Below, piece after piece: positions 39,357 to 50,185 of a DNA stretch of 64,000 nt. The notes under the pieces were generated by a model that did no database searches, had not been told where the DNA came from, and worked only from the letters and a program-made list of their open reading frames with translations. Position 1 is the stretch's first letter. Each line of letters begins with the position of its first letter. The stretch is from Stenotrophomonas maltophilia (lineage in GTDB: Bacteria > Pseudomonadota > Gammaproteobacteria > Xanthomonadales > Xanthomonadaceae), in the NCBI RefSeq assembly GCF_002799155.1, contig NZ_NERD01000002.1:3534001-3598000 (forward strand). Reading direction: 5' to 3'. The position numbers and the translations under genes were made by a program.

Positions 39357-39429
39357 CGAGCACTCCCCCAGCGGTCGTGGCGCGATTCTACGCTGGCCCC
39401 GCGCGCATGGCTGGGCCGTGGATCAAGGA

Positions 39430-40083
39430 TCAGCCGCAGCCCTCCACATAATCGACCTGCGGGGTCTGCCCGACGCGCCAGGCACCCACCCGGCCATCGG
39501 CACCGAGCGCGAAATCGATCACCGCCCCACCCTCCTGCGCCGGACGCACGCGCAGGTGCTGGGCCTTTTCGTCGTACTTGTCGGGGCCGACGTCGCCGCG
39601 CTCGGGGTACAGCACCTGCAGCTCGCCCAGGGTCATGCCGACCCTGCCGCCACCCGGTGCGGCAATGTCCGCGCTGCGCACGTCGTATCGCACCAGCTTG
39701 CGGCCTTCGATCATCAGGCGCGGGTCTTCGGCGTCCCGCGGGCGCAGGACGTAGCAGCCGTCATTGCCGTCGTCGGCCGGCAGCGGCTTGCCGCTGGCGT
39801 CGGTGCCCAGCCCCTGCAACGGTGTGCCAAAGCCGCTGCGGACCTCGGCGATACCAGCGCCCAGCTTTGCACCGGCGAAGCCATCCAGGCGCGCGGGACT
39901 GTCTTCGCGGCGGTCATCGGCTGGACGGGCTGCCAGATCAGGATCCGTCGACTGCGCGGGCCCCGTTGCCGAAGCGGTTTCGGCCGGGGTGTCGCTGCCA
40001 CTGCCGGCTGCCCCCTGTTTGTCATGGCCGCCGCAGGCGGTGAGCGAAAGCAGCAGCAGACCAGCAAGCGGAAGGTGCTTCAT
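39430..40083 (-). CDS. Uncharacterised lipoprotein
   Basis: The 217-residue protein has a type II signal peptide with lipobox LTAC (lipidated Cys near residue 17). A low-complexity S/T/A/D-rich linker follows, then a globular domain from about residue 60 with RSGFGTPLQGLGTDA and MTLGELQVLYPERGDVGPDKYDEK. I do not recognise the family. The residue after the lipidated Cys is glycine, so outer membrane sorting is expected. Confidence 0.75.
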   Translation of the reverse strand: MKHLPLAGLLLLSLTACGGHDKQGAAGSGSDTPAETASATGPAQSTDPDLAARPADDRREDSPARLDGFAGAKLGAGIAEVRSGFGTPLQGLGTDASGKPLPADDGNDGCYVLRPRDAEDPRLMIEGRKLVRYDVRSADIAAPGGGRVGMTLGELQVLYPERGDVGPDKYDEKAQHLRVRPAQEGGAVIDFALGADGRVGAWRVGQTPQVDYVEGCG

Positions 40084-40208
40084 CGATGCGGTTCCCTGGC
40101 ACGAAGGTGGCTGCACGCTAGCCCATCCCGTGTGCAGGCGCTGCATTGTCATCGCCGTTTCATCGCCTTCGTTCAGGCTCGGCGTGCACCGACTTGGCTG
40201 TCCCTTCC

Positions 40209-40757
40209 ATGCAACCGCGCAAGACCGATCTCGCCCGAACCGCGCTGCAGGCCCACCGCGCGCCGCTGGACATGCGCCAGCGCCGGTTGCTGATCCTGTG
40301 CGATGGCCAACGCAGCATCGCCGACCTGACCGGGCTGCTCGGTCCCGAGGCTCCGGCGATGGTCATCCAGCTGGTGCAGGCCGGCTACCTGAGCACCGGT
40401 ACCGGTGCCACAGCCCCTCCGCCGTCGCTGGCTGCCGCGGTAGAGCCGCTGCAGCCCGCAGTACCCGCCGCGGCGCCCGCTGCCCCCCCGGGCACAGCCG
40501 TCGAACGCCGCCGCTCGCTGGTGGCCGCGCGCATCTATGTGCTGGGCATCCTGGAAATGCAGCGCCACCCGCAGGCGGCAGCGCTGTTCCGCGACCTGCA
40601 ACAGGCGCGTGCAGAGGAAGAGGTGCTGCAGCGGCTGCAGTCGGCGATGCAGATGCTGCCCGGGCTGACCTCGGAGGGCTATTGCCAGCGCGTGCGGCAG
40701 CGCCTGCTGGAAGCGCTGCCGCTGGAGCATTGCGACGCGTTCGCCGAAGTGGCGTAA
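40209..40757 (+). CDS. Hypothetical cytoplasmic protein
   Basis: I do not recognise this 182-residue protein. It has an N-terminal helical region resembling a small winged-helix-like fold (LDMRQRRLLILCDGQRSIADLTGLLG then a two-helix stretch to residue 62), an alanine/proline-rich linker (about 65-98) and a helical C-terminal half. There is no signal peptide or membrane segment. ATG 40209 is chosen over an upstream in-frame start. The gene is divergent from the lipoprotein gene and followed by palindromic repeats. Confidence 0.6.
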   Translation: MQPRKTDLARTALQAHRAPLDMRQRRLLILCDGQRSIADLTGLLGPEAPAMVIQLVQAGYLSTGTGATAPPPSLAAAVEPLQPAVPAAAPAAPPGTAVERRRSLVAARIYVLGILEMQRHPQAAALFRDLQQARAEEEVLQRLQSAMQMLPGLTSEGYCQRVRQRLLEALPLEHCDAFAEVA

Positions 40758-40779
40758 GCGCAGGTTCCGGCGGTCATCA

Positions 40780-40888
40780 TCCACGCATGGCGTGGATCTA
40801 CGGCTCCACATCCCGACCGCTCTCCGGTAGATCCACACCATGCGTGGATACGGTCAGGATCCGTGCCGACCAACGGTCGGCATCCACC
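40780..40888. repeat. Palindromic repeats between a hypothetical gene and hmgA
   Basis: ATCCACGCATGGCGTGGATCTAC, GTAGATCCACACCATGCGTGGAT and GTGCCGACCAACGGTCGGCA occupy the gap between convergent genes. The first two form a head-to-head pair of the GTAGATCCACGC subtype. Confidence 0.8.
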
Positions 40889-40891
40889 CAG

Positions 40892-42199
40892 CTAGCGGGA
40901 CGACCGGAAGTTGTTGCGCAGGCCATTCCAGCACTGCTGATAGTCGCCCTGGCGATGGCCGGCAGCCAAGGCCTGCGCGCTTGGGCGGATCACCGCGCGG
41001 GTCTCGAACATGAAGGCCATCGTGTCCTTGATCACGTCCGCCTTGGACAGGTCTGCATTGGATGCCTTGTCGAAGGTCGGGGCATCCGGGCCGTGGCCGC
41101 TCATGCAGTTGTGCAGCGATGCGCCGCCCGGCACGAAGCCTTCGGCCTTGGCATCGTAGGCCCCATGCACCAGGCCCATGAACTCGCTGGCGATGTTGCG
41201 GTGGAACCACGGCGGGCGGAAGGTGTTCTGCGCCACCAGCCAGCGCGGCGGGAAGATCGCGAAGTCCATGTTGCTGGTCCCCGGCGTGTCGCTGGGCGAA
41301 TGCAGTACCAGGAAGATCGACGGATCCGGATGGTCGTAGCTGATCGAACCGATGGTGTTGAAGCGGCGCAGGTCATACCGGTATGGCGCGTAATTGCCGT
41401 GCCAGGCCACCACGTCCAGCGGCGAGTGGTCGATGGGTGCACGCCACAGGCGGCCGTCGAACTTGGCGATGAGCTCGAAATCGCCATCGATATCCTCGAA
41501 CGCCGCGTGCGGGGTCTCGAAGTCGCGCGGGTTGGCCAGGCCATTGGAACCAATCGGGCCGAGGTCCGGCAGCTTCAGCAGCGCACCGTAGTTTTCGCAG
41601 ATGTAGCCGCGGCTCGGGCCGTCGGGCAATTCGACGCGGAACCGCACGCCGCGCGGGATCACCGCGATCTGCTGCGGCTCGATCTCGACCACGCCCAGCT
41701 CGGTCAGCAGGCGCAGCGCGCCCAGCTGCGGGACGATCAGCAGTTCACCGTCGGCGTCGTAGAAGTAGCGGCCGACCATGTCGCGGTTGGCAGCGTAGAG
41801 GTGGATGCCCACGCCGGCATGCGCATCGGGCGAGCCGTTGCCCCCCATCGTGTACAGGCCTTCGACGAAGTCGGTCGGCAGTTCCGGCAGCGGCAGCGGG
41901 CTCCAGCGCAGCTGGTTCGGCGAAGCCGGCTGGGCGCCGAAATCACACTGCAGCTGCGACTGCGCGAACGGGGTGAACTCGCCATGGGTCACCGCCGGAC
42001 GGATCCGGTACAGCCAGCTACGGCGATTGCTGCCGCGCGGCGCGGTGAAGGCGGTTCCAGTCAACTGCTCGGCGTACAGGCCGTGGGCCACCTTCTGTGG
42101 CGAGTTCTGCCCGACCGGCAGCGCGCCGGGGACGGCCTCGGTGGCGAATTCGTTGCCGAAACCGGACTGGTAGCCGCGGGCGGTGATGGCGGTGGACAT
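40892..42199 (-). CDS. hmgA: Homogentisate 1,2-dioxygenase
   Basis: The 435-residue cupin enzyme has the HGD landmarks [14 protein letters not shown] at the N terminus, [17 protein letters not shown] [27 protein letters not shown] and [21 protein letters not shown]. The iron ligands are in the WFHRN...EFMG and HGPD segments. It opens the homogentisate ring to maleylacetoacetate in tyrosine catabolism. It lies downstream of hppD on the same strand, separated by 104 nt with two palindromes. Confidence 0.96.
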   Translation of the reverse strand: MSTAITARGYQSGFGNEFATEAVPGALPVGQNSPQKVAHGLYAEQLTGTAFTAPRGSNRRSWLYRIRPAVTHGEFTPFAQSQLQCDFGAQPASPNQLRWSPLPLPELPTDFVEGLYTMGGNGSPDAHAGVGIHLYAANRDMVGRYFYDADGELLIVPQLGALRLLTELGVVEIEPQQIAVIPRGVRFRVELPDGPSRGYICENYGALLKLPDLGPIGSNGLANPRDFETPHAAFEDIDGDFELIAKFDGRLWRAPIDHSPLDVVAWHGNYAPYRYDLRRFNTIGSISYDHPDPSIFLVLHSPSDTPGTSNMDFAIFPPRWLVAQNTFRPPWFHRNIASEFMGLVHGAYDAKAEGFVPGGASLHNCMSGHGPDAPTFDKASNADLSKADVIKDTMAFMFETRAVIRPSAQALAAGHRQGDYQQCWNGLRNNFRSSR

Positions 42200-42235
42200 G
42201 GGGGCTCCTGGAAGACGGCGAGACCGGAACGGAAA

Positions 42236-42300
42236 GCAGCCGAGCATGGCTCGGCTCTACAGGCAAGCAGGCGCCGGGGAATGCCCCGGCGCCGCCCAGG
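42236..42300. repeat. Two palindromes between hppD and hmgA
   Basis: GCCGAGCATGGCTCGGCTCTAC and GGCGCCGGGGAATGCCCCGGCGCC lie in the intercistronic gap. The second follows the hppD stop and could attenuate hmgA expression relative to hppD. Confidence 0.7.
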
Positions 42301-42303
42301 ACC

Positions 42304-43416
42304 TTACAGCACGCCGCGGCGGATCTGGTCGCGCTCGATGCTCTCGAACAGCGCGGTGAAGTTGCCTTCGCCGAAGCCTTCGTTGCCCTTGCGCTGGATG
42401 ATCTCGAAGAAGATCGGGCCGATGCAGTTCTGGGTGAAGATCTGCAGCAGCTTGCGCTGGTGGGTTTCCGGATCGGCGTCGATCAGGATCTTGTTCTTCG
42501 CCAGGCGCGGCACGTCTTCACCGTGGTTCGGAACACGCTGGTCGATCACGTCGAAGTAGGTCTCCGGCGTGTCGAGGAAGTCCACGCCCTGCGCGCGCAT
42601 TGCTTCGACGGTTTCGTAGATGTTCTCGGTGAAGCAGGCGATGTGCTGGATGCCCTCGCCCTTGTAGGCATCCAGGTACTCGTTGATCTGGCTCTTCGGG
42701 TCGGACGATTCGTTCAGCGGGATGCGTACGATGCCATCCGGCGCGGTCATCGCCTTGGACACCAGGCCGGTCTTCAGGCCCTTGATGTCGAAGTAGCGGA
42801 TCTCGCGGAAGTTGAACAGACGCTCGTAGTAGTCCGACCACTGCTGCATGTTGCCGAAGTACAGGTTGTGGGTCAGGTGGTCGATGAAGGTCAGGCCGAA
42901 GCCGAACGGGTGCAGGTCGGCGCCTGCGATCGGCTCGTAGTCGCCGTCGAAGATGCTGCCGGCGCTGCCGTAGCGGTCGACCAGGTAGAGCATGCAGTCA
43001 CCAATGCCCTTGATGACCGGCGCGCTGACCGCCTTGCTGTCCGGCTTGAAGGTGATGGCTTCGGCGCCGTTGCCCAGCGCGGTCTGGTACACCTCCTGGC
43101 CCGGCTTCTTGAAGCGGATGGCGAAGCCGCAGGCGCACGGGCCATGCTTTTCGGCGAAGTCCGAGGCGAACGAATCCGGATCTTCATTGACCAGGAAGTT
43201 GACGTCGCCCTGGCGATAGACGGTAATCGGACGCTGCTTGTGCTTGAGCACCGCGCTGAAGCCCATCTTCCGGAAGTACTCGTGCAGCTCCTGGCCACGG
43301 CCGGCCGGGGCCGCGAATTCGACGAACTCGAAGCCGTCGATGCCCATCGGGTTCTCGAAGGTGGTGACCTGCATGCCGGGGTTGGGATGCGAGGCGGTCG
43401 GGACTGCGGTATTCAT
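42304..43416 (-). CDS. hppD: 4-hydroxyphenylpyruvate dioxygenase
   Basis: The 370-residue enzyme has the duplicated VOC fold, with LTFIDHLTHNLYFGNM and GIQHIACFTENIYETV carrying iron-ligand histidines. The C-terminal QIFTQNCIGPIFFEIIQRKGNEGFGEGNF carries the glutamate ligand. It makes homogentisate, the substrate of HmgA next door. A MarR regulator is divergently transcribed. Confidence 0.96.
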   Translation of the reverse strand: MNTAVPTASHPNPGMQVTTFENPMGIDGFEFVEFAAPAGRGQELHEYFRKMGFSAVLKHKQRPITVYRQGDVNFLVNEDPDSFASDFAEKHGPCACGFAIRFKKPGQEVYQTALGNGAEAITFKPDSKAVSAPVIKGIGDCMLYLVDRYGSAGSIFDGDYEPIAGADLHPFGFGLTFIDHLTHNLYFGNMQQWSDYYERLFNFREIRYFDIKGLKTGLVSKAMTAPDGIVRIPLNESSDPKSQINEYLDAYKGEGIQHIACFTENIYETVEAMRAQGVDFLDTPETYFDVIDQRVPNHGEDVPRLAKNKILIDADPETHQRKLLQIFTQNCIGPIFFEIIQRKGNEGFGEGNFTALFESIERDQIRRGVL

Positions 43417-43545
43417 GGCGTGGCTCCGAATCGGTACCGCATCGGTACAAACCAGGTGCGGGCAGGTAGGGACCCGGCGAGAATGCAGGGTCTGGACCCA
43501 CCCCTTATAGTTACACTTGAAACCACCAGCAAGGTGCACCGCAAC
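43417..43545. promoter_or_regulatory. Divergent control region of hppD and its MarR regulator
   Basis: This 129-nt gap must hold both promoters and the likely MarR operator. A direct repeat ATCGGTAC-CGC-ATCGGTAC (about 43421-43446) and a TTATAGTTACACTTGAAA segment (about 43505-43522) are the only notable features. Operator identity is not established. Confidence 0.4.
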
Positions 43546-44037
43546 ATGAGCCCCGATCCCGCCTCGACCCGCCTGCGTGCCTCGCACGTCCTGCTCGACC
43601 TGGAACAGTTCCTGCCGTATCGGCTGAGCGTGCTGTCCAACCGGGTCAGCGGCAACATCGCCAAGCTGTACGGCGATCGTTACGGCCTGGCGATTCCCGA
43701 GTGGCGGGTGATCACCATCCTGGCGCTGTACCCGGGCTCCTCGGCCAGCGAGGTCTCCGACCGCACGGCGATGGACAAGGTGGCGGTCAGCCGCGCCGTG
43801 GCCCGCCTGCTGGAGCGCGGCTTCATCAAGCGCGAGACCCACGGCGACGACCGCCGCCGCTCGGTCCTGGCACTGTCGGCGGCCGGATTCGAGGTGTATG
43901 AGACCATCGCGCCGATGGTGATCGAGATCACCCGCAAGCTGATGTCGGTGCTGAGCGACGAGGAAGAGCAGGTGCTGGAAAAACTGATCCTGCGCCTGGC
44001 CGGGGAAGGGCTGGAGCGGATGGGCGAAGGGGTCTGA
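43546..44037 (+). CDS. MarR-family regulator divergent from hppD
   Basis: The 163-residue winged-helix protein has the MarR layout: helices for dimerisation, then GLAIPEWRVITILALYPGSSASEVSDRTAMDKVAVSRAVARLLERG and the wing HGDDRRRSVLALSAAG. Its position opposite hppD suggests it controls tyrosine/homogentisate catabolism, perhaps responding to an aromatic intermediate, as HpdR-like regulators do. Confidence 0.9.
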   Translation: MSPDPASTRLRASHVLLDLEQFLPYRLSVLSNRVSGNIAKLYGDRYGLAIPEWRVITILALYPGSSASEVSDRTAMDKVAVSRAVARLLERGFIKRETHGDDRRRSVLALSAAGFEVYETIAPMVIEITRKLMSVLSDEEEQVLEKLILRLAGEGLERMGEGV

Positions 44038-44119
44038 GAAAAAAGGGGACGGAGGGAATTAAGTCGCAATCTGCACACATGTGCCTGATGCGACTTAATT
44101 CCCTCCGTCCCCTTTTTTC
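44038..44119. terminator. 31-bp perfect inverted repeat, bidirectional terminator
   Basis: Positions 44038-44068 (GAAAAAAGGGGACGGAGGGA...) pair perfectly with 44089-44119, around a 20-nt loop that itself holds GCACA/TGTGC. Each arm ends in six Ts when transcribed outward. It starts right after the MarR stop, and its last two bases are part of the stop codon of the converging gene. Confidence 0.9.
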
Positions 44120-45323
44120 AGCTCAGGTGCTTGCGGCGTGCATGGATCCACGGCACTGCCAGCGCGGCGATGGCACCGCCAGCGAAGCCGAGTGACGCCG
44201 CGACCGTGGCCGCTTCGACGGCCCCCGGCAGCGCCAGTGCTGCAGCCACCAGCAGCAGCGACGGCAGGCCGACGAAGGTGCCGAGGAAGAAGTGCCAGCG
44301 CGGTGACCAGGTGTTGAGCTGCAACAGGCTGACCGGTTGCCAGGCATCGGATGCGGCGTCCTCGGCGATCTTCGCCACCGCCTTGCCCAGGTCCACTTCC
44401 GGCAGCGCGCGTCCCAGGCGTGCGGTTGCCAGCAGCTCCGCAACCGCCTCCACCGGCGGGAAGCTGGACGGCCACGCGACCGGTGCCGGCACGCCGTAGG
44501 CGGTCAGCAGCGGCACGCTCAGCCACGGCGCCACCAGCGGGCGCATGCGACGGCGGCCGTGCACGCACCAGATCTGCGGTTGGCCTTGCGCGGTGACGCT
44601 GTACAGCGCCAGCTCGTTGGCCGGCGGGTAGCCCAGCATGGTCACCCGCGCGGCCAGGCTGTCCTGGCCCATCACGCGCAGGAAGCCCGGGCGGCTGCGC
44701 CCTTCCTGCATCCACGCCAGCCCCAGTGACCCCACCAGGTACGCCTCAGCCACGTCCTTGCTGCCGGCGGTGGCGCGCTCGTCACTGGCCAGGTACCAGG
44801 CCAATGACTTCGGTTCGGACACATCGTCCAGCCCCCAGCGGCTGTCGTCCCCCAGTACGTGGCGCACCGGCAGACGGGCAGGCGCGGTTTCGCCACGCTC
44901 GCCGGTCTGCAGGAACGGCAGCACGCCCTGGATGAAGGTGGACAGTTCGATCGCGCGCGCGCCGTGACCCTGCCATTCCGGCGGCAGCAACCCCGCCAGC
45001 TGGCCTTCGGCCGCCAGCGTATCGAGCCTCGATTTCTGCTCGACCAGCTTCTGCACCGCGCCCTTCAGCACCACGTTGTCGGGCAGCGCGATCTGCGGCA
45101 GGCGGTGGCGTGGCGGTGCCAGTTCGACGGTGGCCTCGCCGGTACCGGCGTCATCCAGCAGCGCCTCCTGCGGCGGCAGGGTCACGCCCTCGCCTGCCCC
45201 AGCCTCGGCCAGGTCGCTGGCAGGTTCGGGCAATCGTTCGGCGTGGTCGCTGTGCATGGGCGTTCCGGTAGGTTGCGTCGACGGGGCGTCGACTGAGGTC
45301 CTTGCCGGTAACGGCGTGCTCAC
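44118..45323 (-). CDS. Hypothetical protein with two C-terminal membrane segments
   Basis: I do not recognise this 401-residue protein. It has an acidic, alanine-rich N terminus (to about 75), a large soluble domain with WCVHGRRRMRPLVAPWL and tryptophan-rich stretches, and two C-terminal hydrophobic helices (about 345-390, FFLGTFVGLPSLLLVAAALALPG and a second). The GTG at 45323 is used; an ATG at 45257 would shorten it by 22 residues. A cluster of tandem palindromes lies between this gene and the upstream thioredoxin-like gene. Confidence 0.65.
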   Translation of the reverse strand: MSTPLPARTSVDAPSTQPTGTPMHSDHAERLPEPASDLAEAGAGEGVTLPPQEALLDDAGTGEATVELAPPRHRLPQIALPDNVVLKGAVQKLVEQKSRLDTLAAEGQLAGLLPPEWQGHGARAIELSTFIQGVLPFLQTGERGETAPARLPVRHVLGDDSRWGLDDVSEPKSLAWYLASDERATAGSKDVAEAYLVGSLGLAWMQEGRSRPGFLRVMGQDSLAARVTMLGYPPANELALYSVTAQGQPQIWCVHGRRRMRPLVAPWLSVPLLTAYGVPAPVAWPSSFPPVEAVAELLATARLGRALPEVDLGKAVAKIAEDAASDAWQPVSLLQLNTWSPRWHFFLGTFVGLPSLLLVAAALALPGAVEAATVAASLGFAGGAIAALAVPWIHARRKHLS

Positions 45324-45396
45324 GGTGAAGTTGAGACGCCGGTTCAGAGAGTGTGACGGTGCGCGCAGTAGAGCCGCGCAGGGCGTGGATGCACCT

Positions 45397-45509
45397 CAGT
45401 GCCGACCAACGGTCGGCACCCACCAAGGCATGCCGGCCAACGGTCGGCCCCCACCAAGGCATGCTGACCAACGGTCGGCACCTACCTGGATTGCCGGCCA
45501 GCAGCCGGC
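45397..45509. repeat. Tandem array of palindromic units
   Basis: Three direct repeats of about 31-33 bp (45397-45429, 45430-45460, 45461-45484) share CCAACGGTCGGC and CCACCAAGGCAT. A fourth, different palindrome (GCCGGCCAGCAGCCGGC) follows at about 45491. The array is intergenic between two minus-strand genes. Confidence 0.8.
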
Positions 45510-45515
45510 ACTATC

Positions 45516-46121
45516 CTATTCCGGCTTGTCAGGTGCCCACTGCTTGAGGAACGCGGTCACGCGCGCGGGCTGGAAAGCTTCGCCCTTGCGCAGCTCGCCG
45601 GTGGCCTGCGACACCAGCAGGCCACCATCTGCGTCGAGCACCAGCAGGTACGGGTAGTCGCGTTCCATCACCGGGTATTGGGCGAAGAAGGCGGCGTTGG
45701 GCTGTTCGTCGCTGGCGTTGACCTTCACCCACACGTAGTGGGCATCACGGAAGCGGCGCAGGTCGCCGTTGCCTTCCACCACGTCGTCCAGCGCCCGGCA
45801 GCGATCACAGGCGGCGTTGCCGACCTCCAGCAGGATGCGCTTCTTGCCGCGCTGGGCTTCCACCTTGGCGGTGGCCAGATCGTCGGCGGGGTCGCGGGCC
45901 GGGTCGAACTGCGCACCGAGCCCGGCGATGGCGGCGATGTCCGCCGCCACCGGGGTGTTGCCCGAGGCCACCGGTTCGCTGGGGTCAGCGACCGGTGGCT
46001 CGGTGGGTCGGGTATCCAGAGGCTGCGTGGGCTCGGCGGCGGCAGGCGGTTGCGGTTGGGAACAGGCGCCGATCAGCGCCGCACAGACCACCACCACTGC
46101 ACTACCGAGCTTGCTGCGCAT
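45516..46121 (-). CDS. Thioredoxin-fold lipoprotein
   Basis: The 201-residue protein has a lipoprotein signal (lipobox IGAC, Cys near residue 20), a proline/threonine-rich linker and a thioredoxin-like domain from about residue 75. The redox motif is CDRC (in NAACDRCRALDDVV) in place of the usual CxxC, followed by YVWVKVNASD and YPYLLVLDADG. It is probably tethered in the periplasm and acts in disulfide reduction; the partner is unknown. Confidence 0.82.
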   Translation of the reverse strand: MRSKLGSAVVVVCAALIGACSQPQPPAAAEPTQPLDTRPTEPPVADPSEPVASGNTPVAADIAAIAGLGAQFDPARDPADDLATAKVEAQRGKKRILLEVGNAACDRCRALDDVVEGNGDLRRFRDAHYVWVKVNASDEQPNAAFFAQYPVMERDYPYLLVLDADGGLLVSQATGELRKGEAFQPARVTAFLKQWAPDKPE

Positions 46122-46137
46122 GCCTACTGCCCTCTCA

Positions 46138-47637
<1,500 letters not shown>

Positions 47638-47818
47638 GCGGATTTCCTGGTTCGGTGGATGACGAGCACGTCCGCTGTGCAGTTGGAGCAACGCGCGAGG
47701 ATCACCGACTTCTGGCGTTCACGTCAAATACACGCCGTTTGAGGCAGGTCACGGCCTGCTCGCTGAACTTGCATCTGAAACGATCCAGCCAATGGCCGGG
47801 GTCCAAGCTGAATGGGGG

Positions 47819-48694
47819 TCAGCCCAGTTCTGCCGGGGGCGCCGCCTGCAGGCTGGTGCGTACCTGGAACAGTTCGGGGAAGAAGGTCAGCTCCAACGCC
47901 TTGGCCAGGAAGCCCACGCCGGATGAGCCGCCGGTGCCGCGCTTGAAGCCGATCACGCGCATCACCGTGCGCATGTGTCGGAATCGCCACAGCTGGAAGG
48001 CGGTCTCCAGGTCCACCAGGTCCTCGCACAGCGCGTACTCGCGCCAGTAGCGGTCGGTGTCCTGGTAGATGCGCTCGAAGACCGGCTGCAGTGCGTCGTC
48101 GGCCACATGCGGCTGGGTCCAGTCGTGGGATTCGTACACCGCCGGCACGGCATGGCCGAAGCGGGCCAGGTACTTCAGGAATTCCTCGTACAGGCTGGGC
48201 GCTTCCAGCACGGTGCGCAGCTGCGCCTGCCCGGCCGGGTCGTGCTCGAACACCTGCAGCATCTGCGCATTCTTGTTGCCCAGCAGGAACTCGATGTAGC
48301 GGTACTGCAGCGACTGGAAGCCCGAAGACGGGCCCAGCACGTCGCGGAAACCCATGTATTCGGACGGGGTCAGCGTTTCCAGCACCGACCACTGCTCGGT
48401 GAGCTGGCGCAGCACCTGCTTGCTGCGCGCCAGCACCTTGCGGCACTGCCAGACTTCATCGCGCTGCAGGAAGCCGATCGCCGCGCGCAGTTCGTGGCCG
48501 AGCAGCTTCAACCACAGCTCCGAGGTCTGGTGCTGGATGATGAAGAGCATCTCGTCGTGGTGCGGCGGGCTGGACAGCGGCTGCTGCGCGCTGAGCAGCT
48601 GGTCCAGACGCAGGTAGCCGCCGTAGGTCAGGCGTCCCTGCAGGTCGGTGTGGATGCCGGCTTCGAGATCGCGTTGGTTGTTGTCGACGGACAT
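47819..48694 (-). CDS. kynA: Tryptophan 2,3-dioxygenase
   Basis: The 291-residue heme enzyme has the substrate-pocket H55 ([11 protein letters not shown]), [13 protein letters not shown] and the [20 protein letters not shown] segment with the proximal heme histidine. It starts the kynurenine pathway by opening the indole ring. ATG 48694 places H55 at the Xanthomonas numbering. Confidence 0.96.
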   Translation of the reverse strand: MSVDNNQRDLEAGIHTDLQGRLTYGGYLRLDQLLSAQQPLSSPPHHDEMLFIIQHQTSELWLKLLGHELRAAIGFLQRDEVWQCRKVLARSKQVLRQLTEQWSVLETLTPSEYMGFRDVLGPSSGFQSLQYRYIEFLLGNKNAQMLQVFEHDPAGQAQLRTVLEAPSLYEEFLKYLARFGHAVPAVYESHDWTQPHVADDALQPVFERIYQDTDRYWREYALCEDLVDLETAFQLWRFRHMRTVMRVIGFKRGTGGSSGVGFLAKALELTFFPELFQVRTSLQAAPPAELG

Positions 48695-49029
48695 GGGCGG
48701 GACCAGATCGGGGGCGGCAAGGGTAGCGCGTTGCCGCCGCGCTGGCAGCCGCCGGGTCCATACCGGGGCGTGCGGTTGGCCGTGGAGCATCGGCCGATGC
48801 CGGGCCTGCGCGTGGAACCGTCCGCGCCGTTGTACTGGCGGTCAGCCAGAGGCGTATTCTGATGCTTTGCAGCAACGACTGAATACGTTGTTGTTACTGG
48901 CCCCCCACCCGCCGGCAGGGGTAAAACGGGGAATCGCCGTGTTGCGGCGCAGGAAGGCTATTCCGTACGCGTTCCTTAACATGGCGATTCATATCATTTG
49001 TAACTTCTCTGTCGAAGGTGCAGTACGCA
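48695..49029. promoter_or_regulatory. Divergent region between kynA and the 2-oxo acid dehydrogenase operon
   Basis: This gap of about 335 nt contains no gene. It should hold both promoters. A small imperfect hairpin (GCAACGACTGAATACGTTGTTGT, about 48870-48893) and an AT-rich patch TTCATATCATTTGTAACTT (about 48988-49006) near the E1 alpha start are the only features noted. I could not assign a clean -35/-10 pair. Confidence 0.3.
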
Positions 49030-50112
49030 ATGACGGTTGCCGCTGAATTCAAGATCGAATACCTGCAGTACCTGGACGCGGACGGCAAGCTCGTCCGCGA
49101 TGACCTGCCGGCGTCGCTGCGCGACCCCAAGGTCCTGGTGCCGCTGTTCAAGCAGATGCTGTTCGTACGTACGTTCGACAGCAAATCCATCGCGCTGCAG
49201 CGCACCGGCAAGCTCGGCACCTACGCCGCCTGCCTGGGGCATGAAGCCGCGCACGTGGGTATCGGCGCTGCGATGCAGAAGGACGACGTGTTCGCGCCCT
49301 CGTACCGCGAGTATGGCGCGATGTTCATGCGTGGCGTGCGCCCGCACGACGTGTTGATGTACTGGGGCGGCGACGAGCGCGGCAATGACTACGGCGGCAA
49401 CGCGGCCAAGGACTTCCCGTTCTGCGTGCCGATTTCCACCCAGTGCCTGCATGCCGCAGGCGCGGCGCTGAAGTTCAAGCTCAACAAGGAACCGCAGATC
49501 GCGGTGGCCGTGTGCGGCGACGGCGGCAGCTCGAAGACCGACTTCTACGCGGCACTGAATTCGGCCGGCGCCTACAAGCTGCCGCTGATCCTGTGCATCG
49601 TCAACAACGGCTGGGCCATCTCGGTCCCGCGTTCGGCCCAGACCGGTGCCGAAACGCTGGCGCAGAAGGGCCTGGCTGGTGGCCTGCACTGCCTGCAGGT
49701 GGACGGCAACGACCTGATCGCAGTACTGGCGGCAATGGAGCAGGCGCGCGAACGTGCGCTGGCCGGCGATGGCGGCACCGTGCTGGAACTGATGACCTAC
49801 CGCCTGTCCGACCACACCACCGCCGATGACGCGCGCCGCTACCGCGACGACGCCGAAGTGAAGGATGCGTGGCAGCGCGAGCCGATGCTGCGCCTGCGCA
49901 AGTACCTGATCAACGCCGGCGTGTGGAGCGAGGAAGAAGAAGCCGCCTGGACCGCCGAGTGCGGCACGCGCGTGGACGAGGAAGTGAACCTTTACCTCAA
50001 CACGCCGGTGCAGCCGGTCGAGGCGATGTTCGACTTCCTGTACGCCGATCCGCCGCCGGACCTGCTGGCCCAGCGTGCCCAGGCGATCGCCCTGGAGCAG
50101 CGCCATGGATGA
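49030..50112 (+). CDS. pdhA: 2-oxo acid dehydrogenase E1 component, alpha subunit
   Basis: The 360-residue ThDP-dependent subunit has the family GDG...NN motif (CGDGGSSKTDFYAALNSAG then CIVNNGW), GHEAAHVGIG and the phosphorylation-loop-like RLSDHTTADDARRYRDD. It is the alpha subunit of a heterotetrameric E1 that oxidatively decarboxylates pyruvate or branched-chain 2-oxo acids; sequence alone does not settle which. Branched-chain fatty acids are abundant in this family, so a branched-chain role deserves weight. ATG 49030 is chosen; an in-frame GTG lies 12 nt upstream. Confidence 0.88.
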   Translation: MTVAAEFKIEYLQYLDADGKLVRDDLPASLRDPKVLVPLFKQMLFVRTFDSKSIALQRTGKLGTYAACLGHEAAHVGIGAAMQKDDVFAPSYREYGAMFMRGVRPHDVLMYWGGDERGNDYGGNAAKDFPFCVPISTQCLHAAGAALKFKLNKEPQIAVAVCGDGGSSKTDFYAALNSAGAYKLPLILCIVNNGWAISVPRSAQTGAETLAQKGLAGGLHCLQVDGNDLIAVLAAMEQARERALAGDGGTVLELMTYRLSDHTTADDARRYRDDAEVKDAWQREPMLRLRKYLINAGVWSEEEEAAWTAECGTRVDEEVNLYLNTPVQPVEAMFDFLYADPPPDLLAQRAQAIALEQRHG

Positions 50113-50185
50113 GATCAAGAACGGCGCGCCCGGCGCGCACACCAACGCCGCCGACAGCGCTGCCGTCGCGCGCGGAGAACAGAGC

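Noticed and set aside
45397..45509. Tandem repeats considered as a short CRISPR array
   Set aside because: The units are directly adjacent palindromes whose spacers are also repeated; there are no unique spacers and no cas genes.
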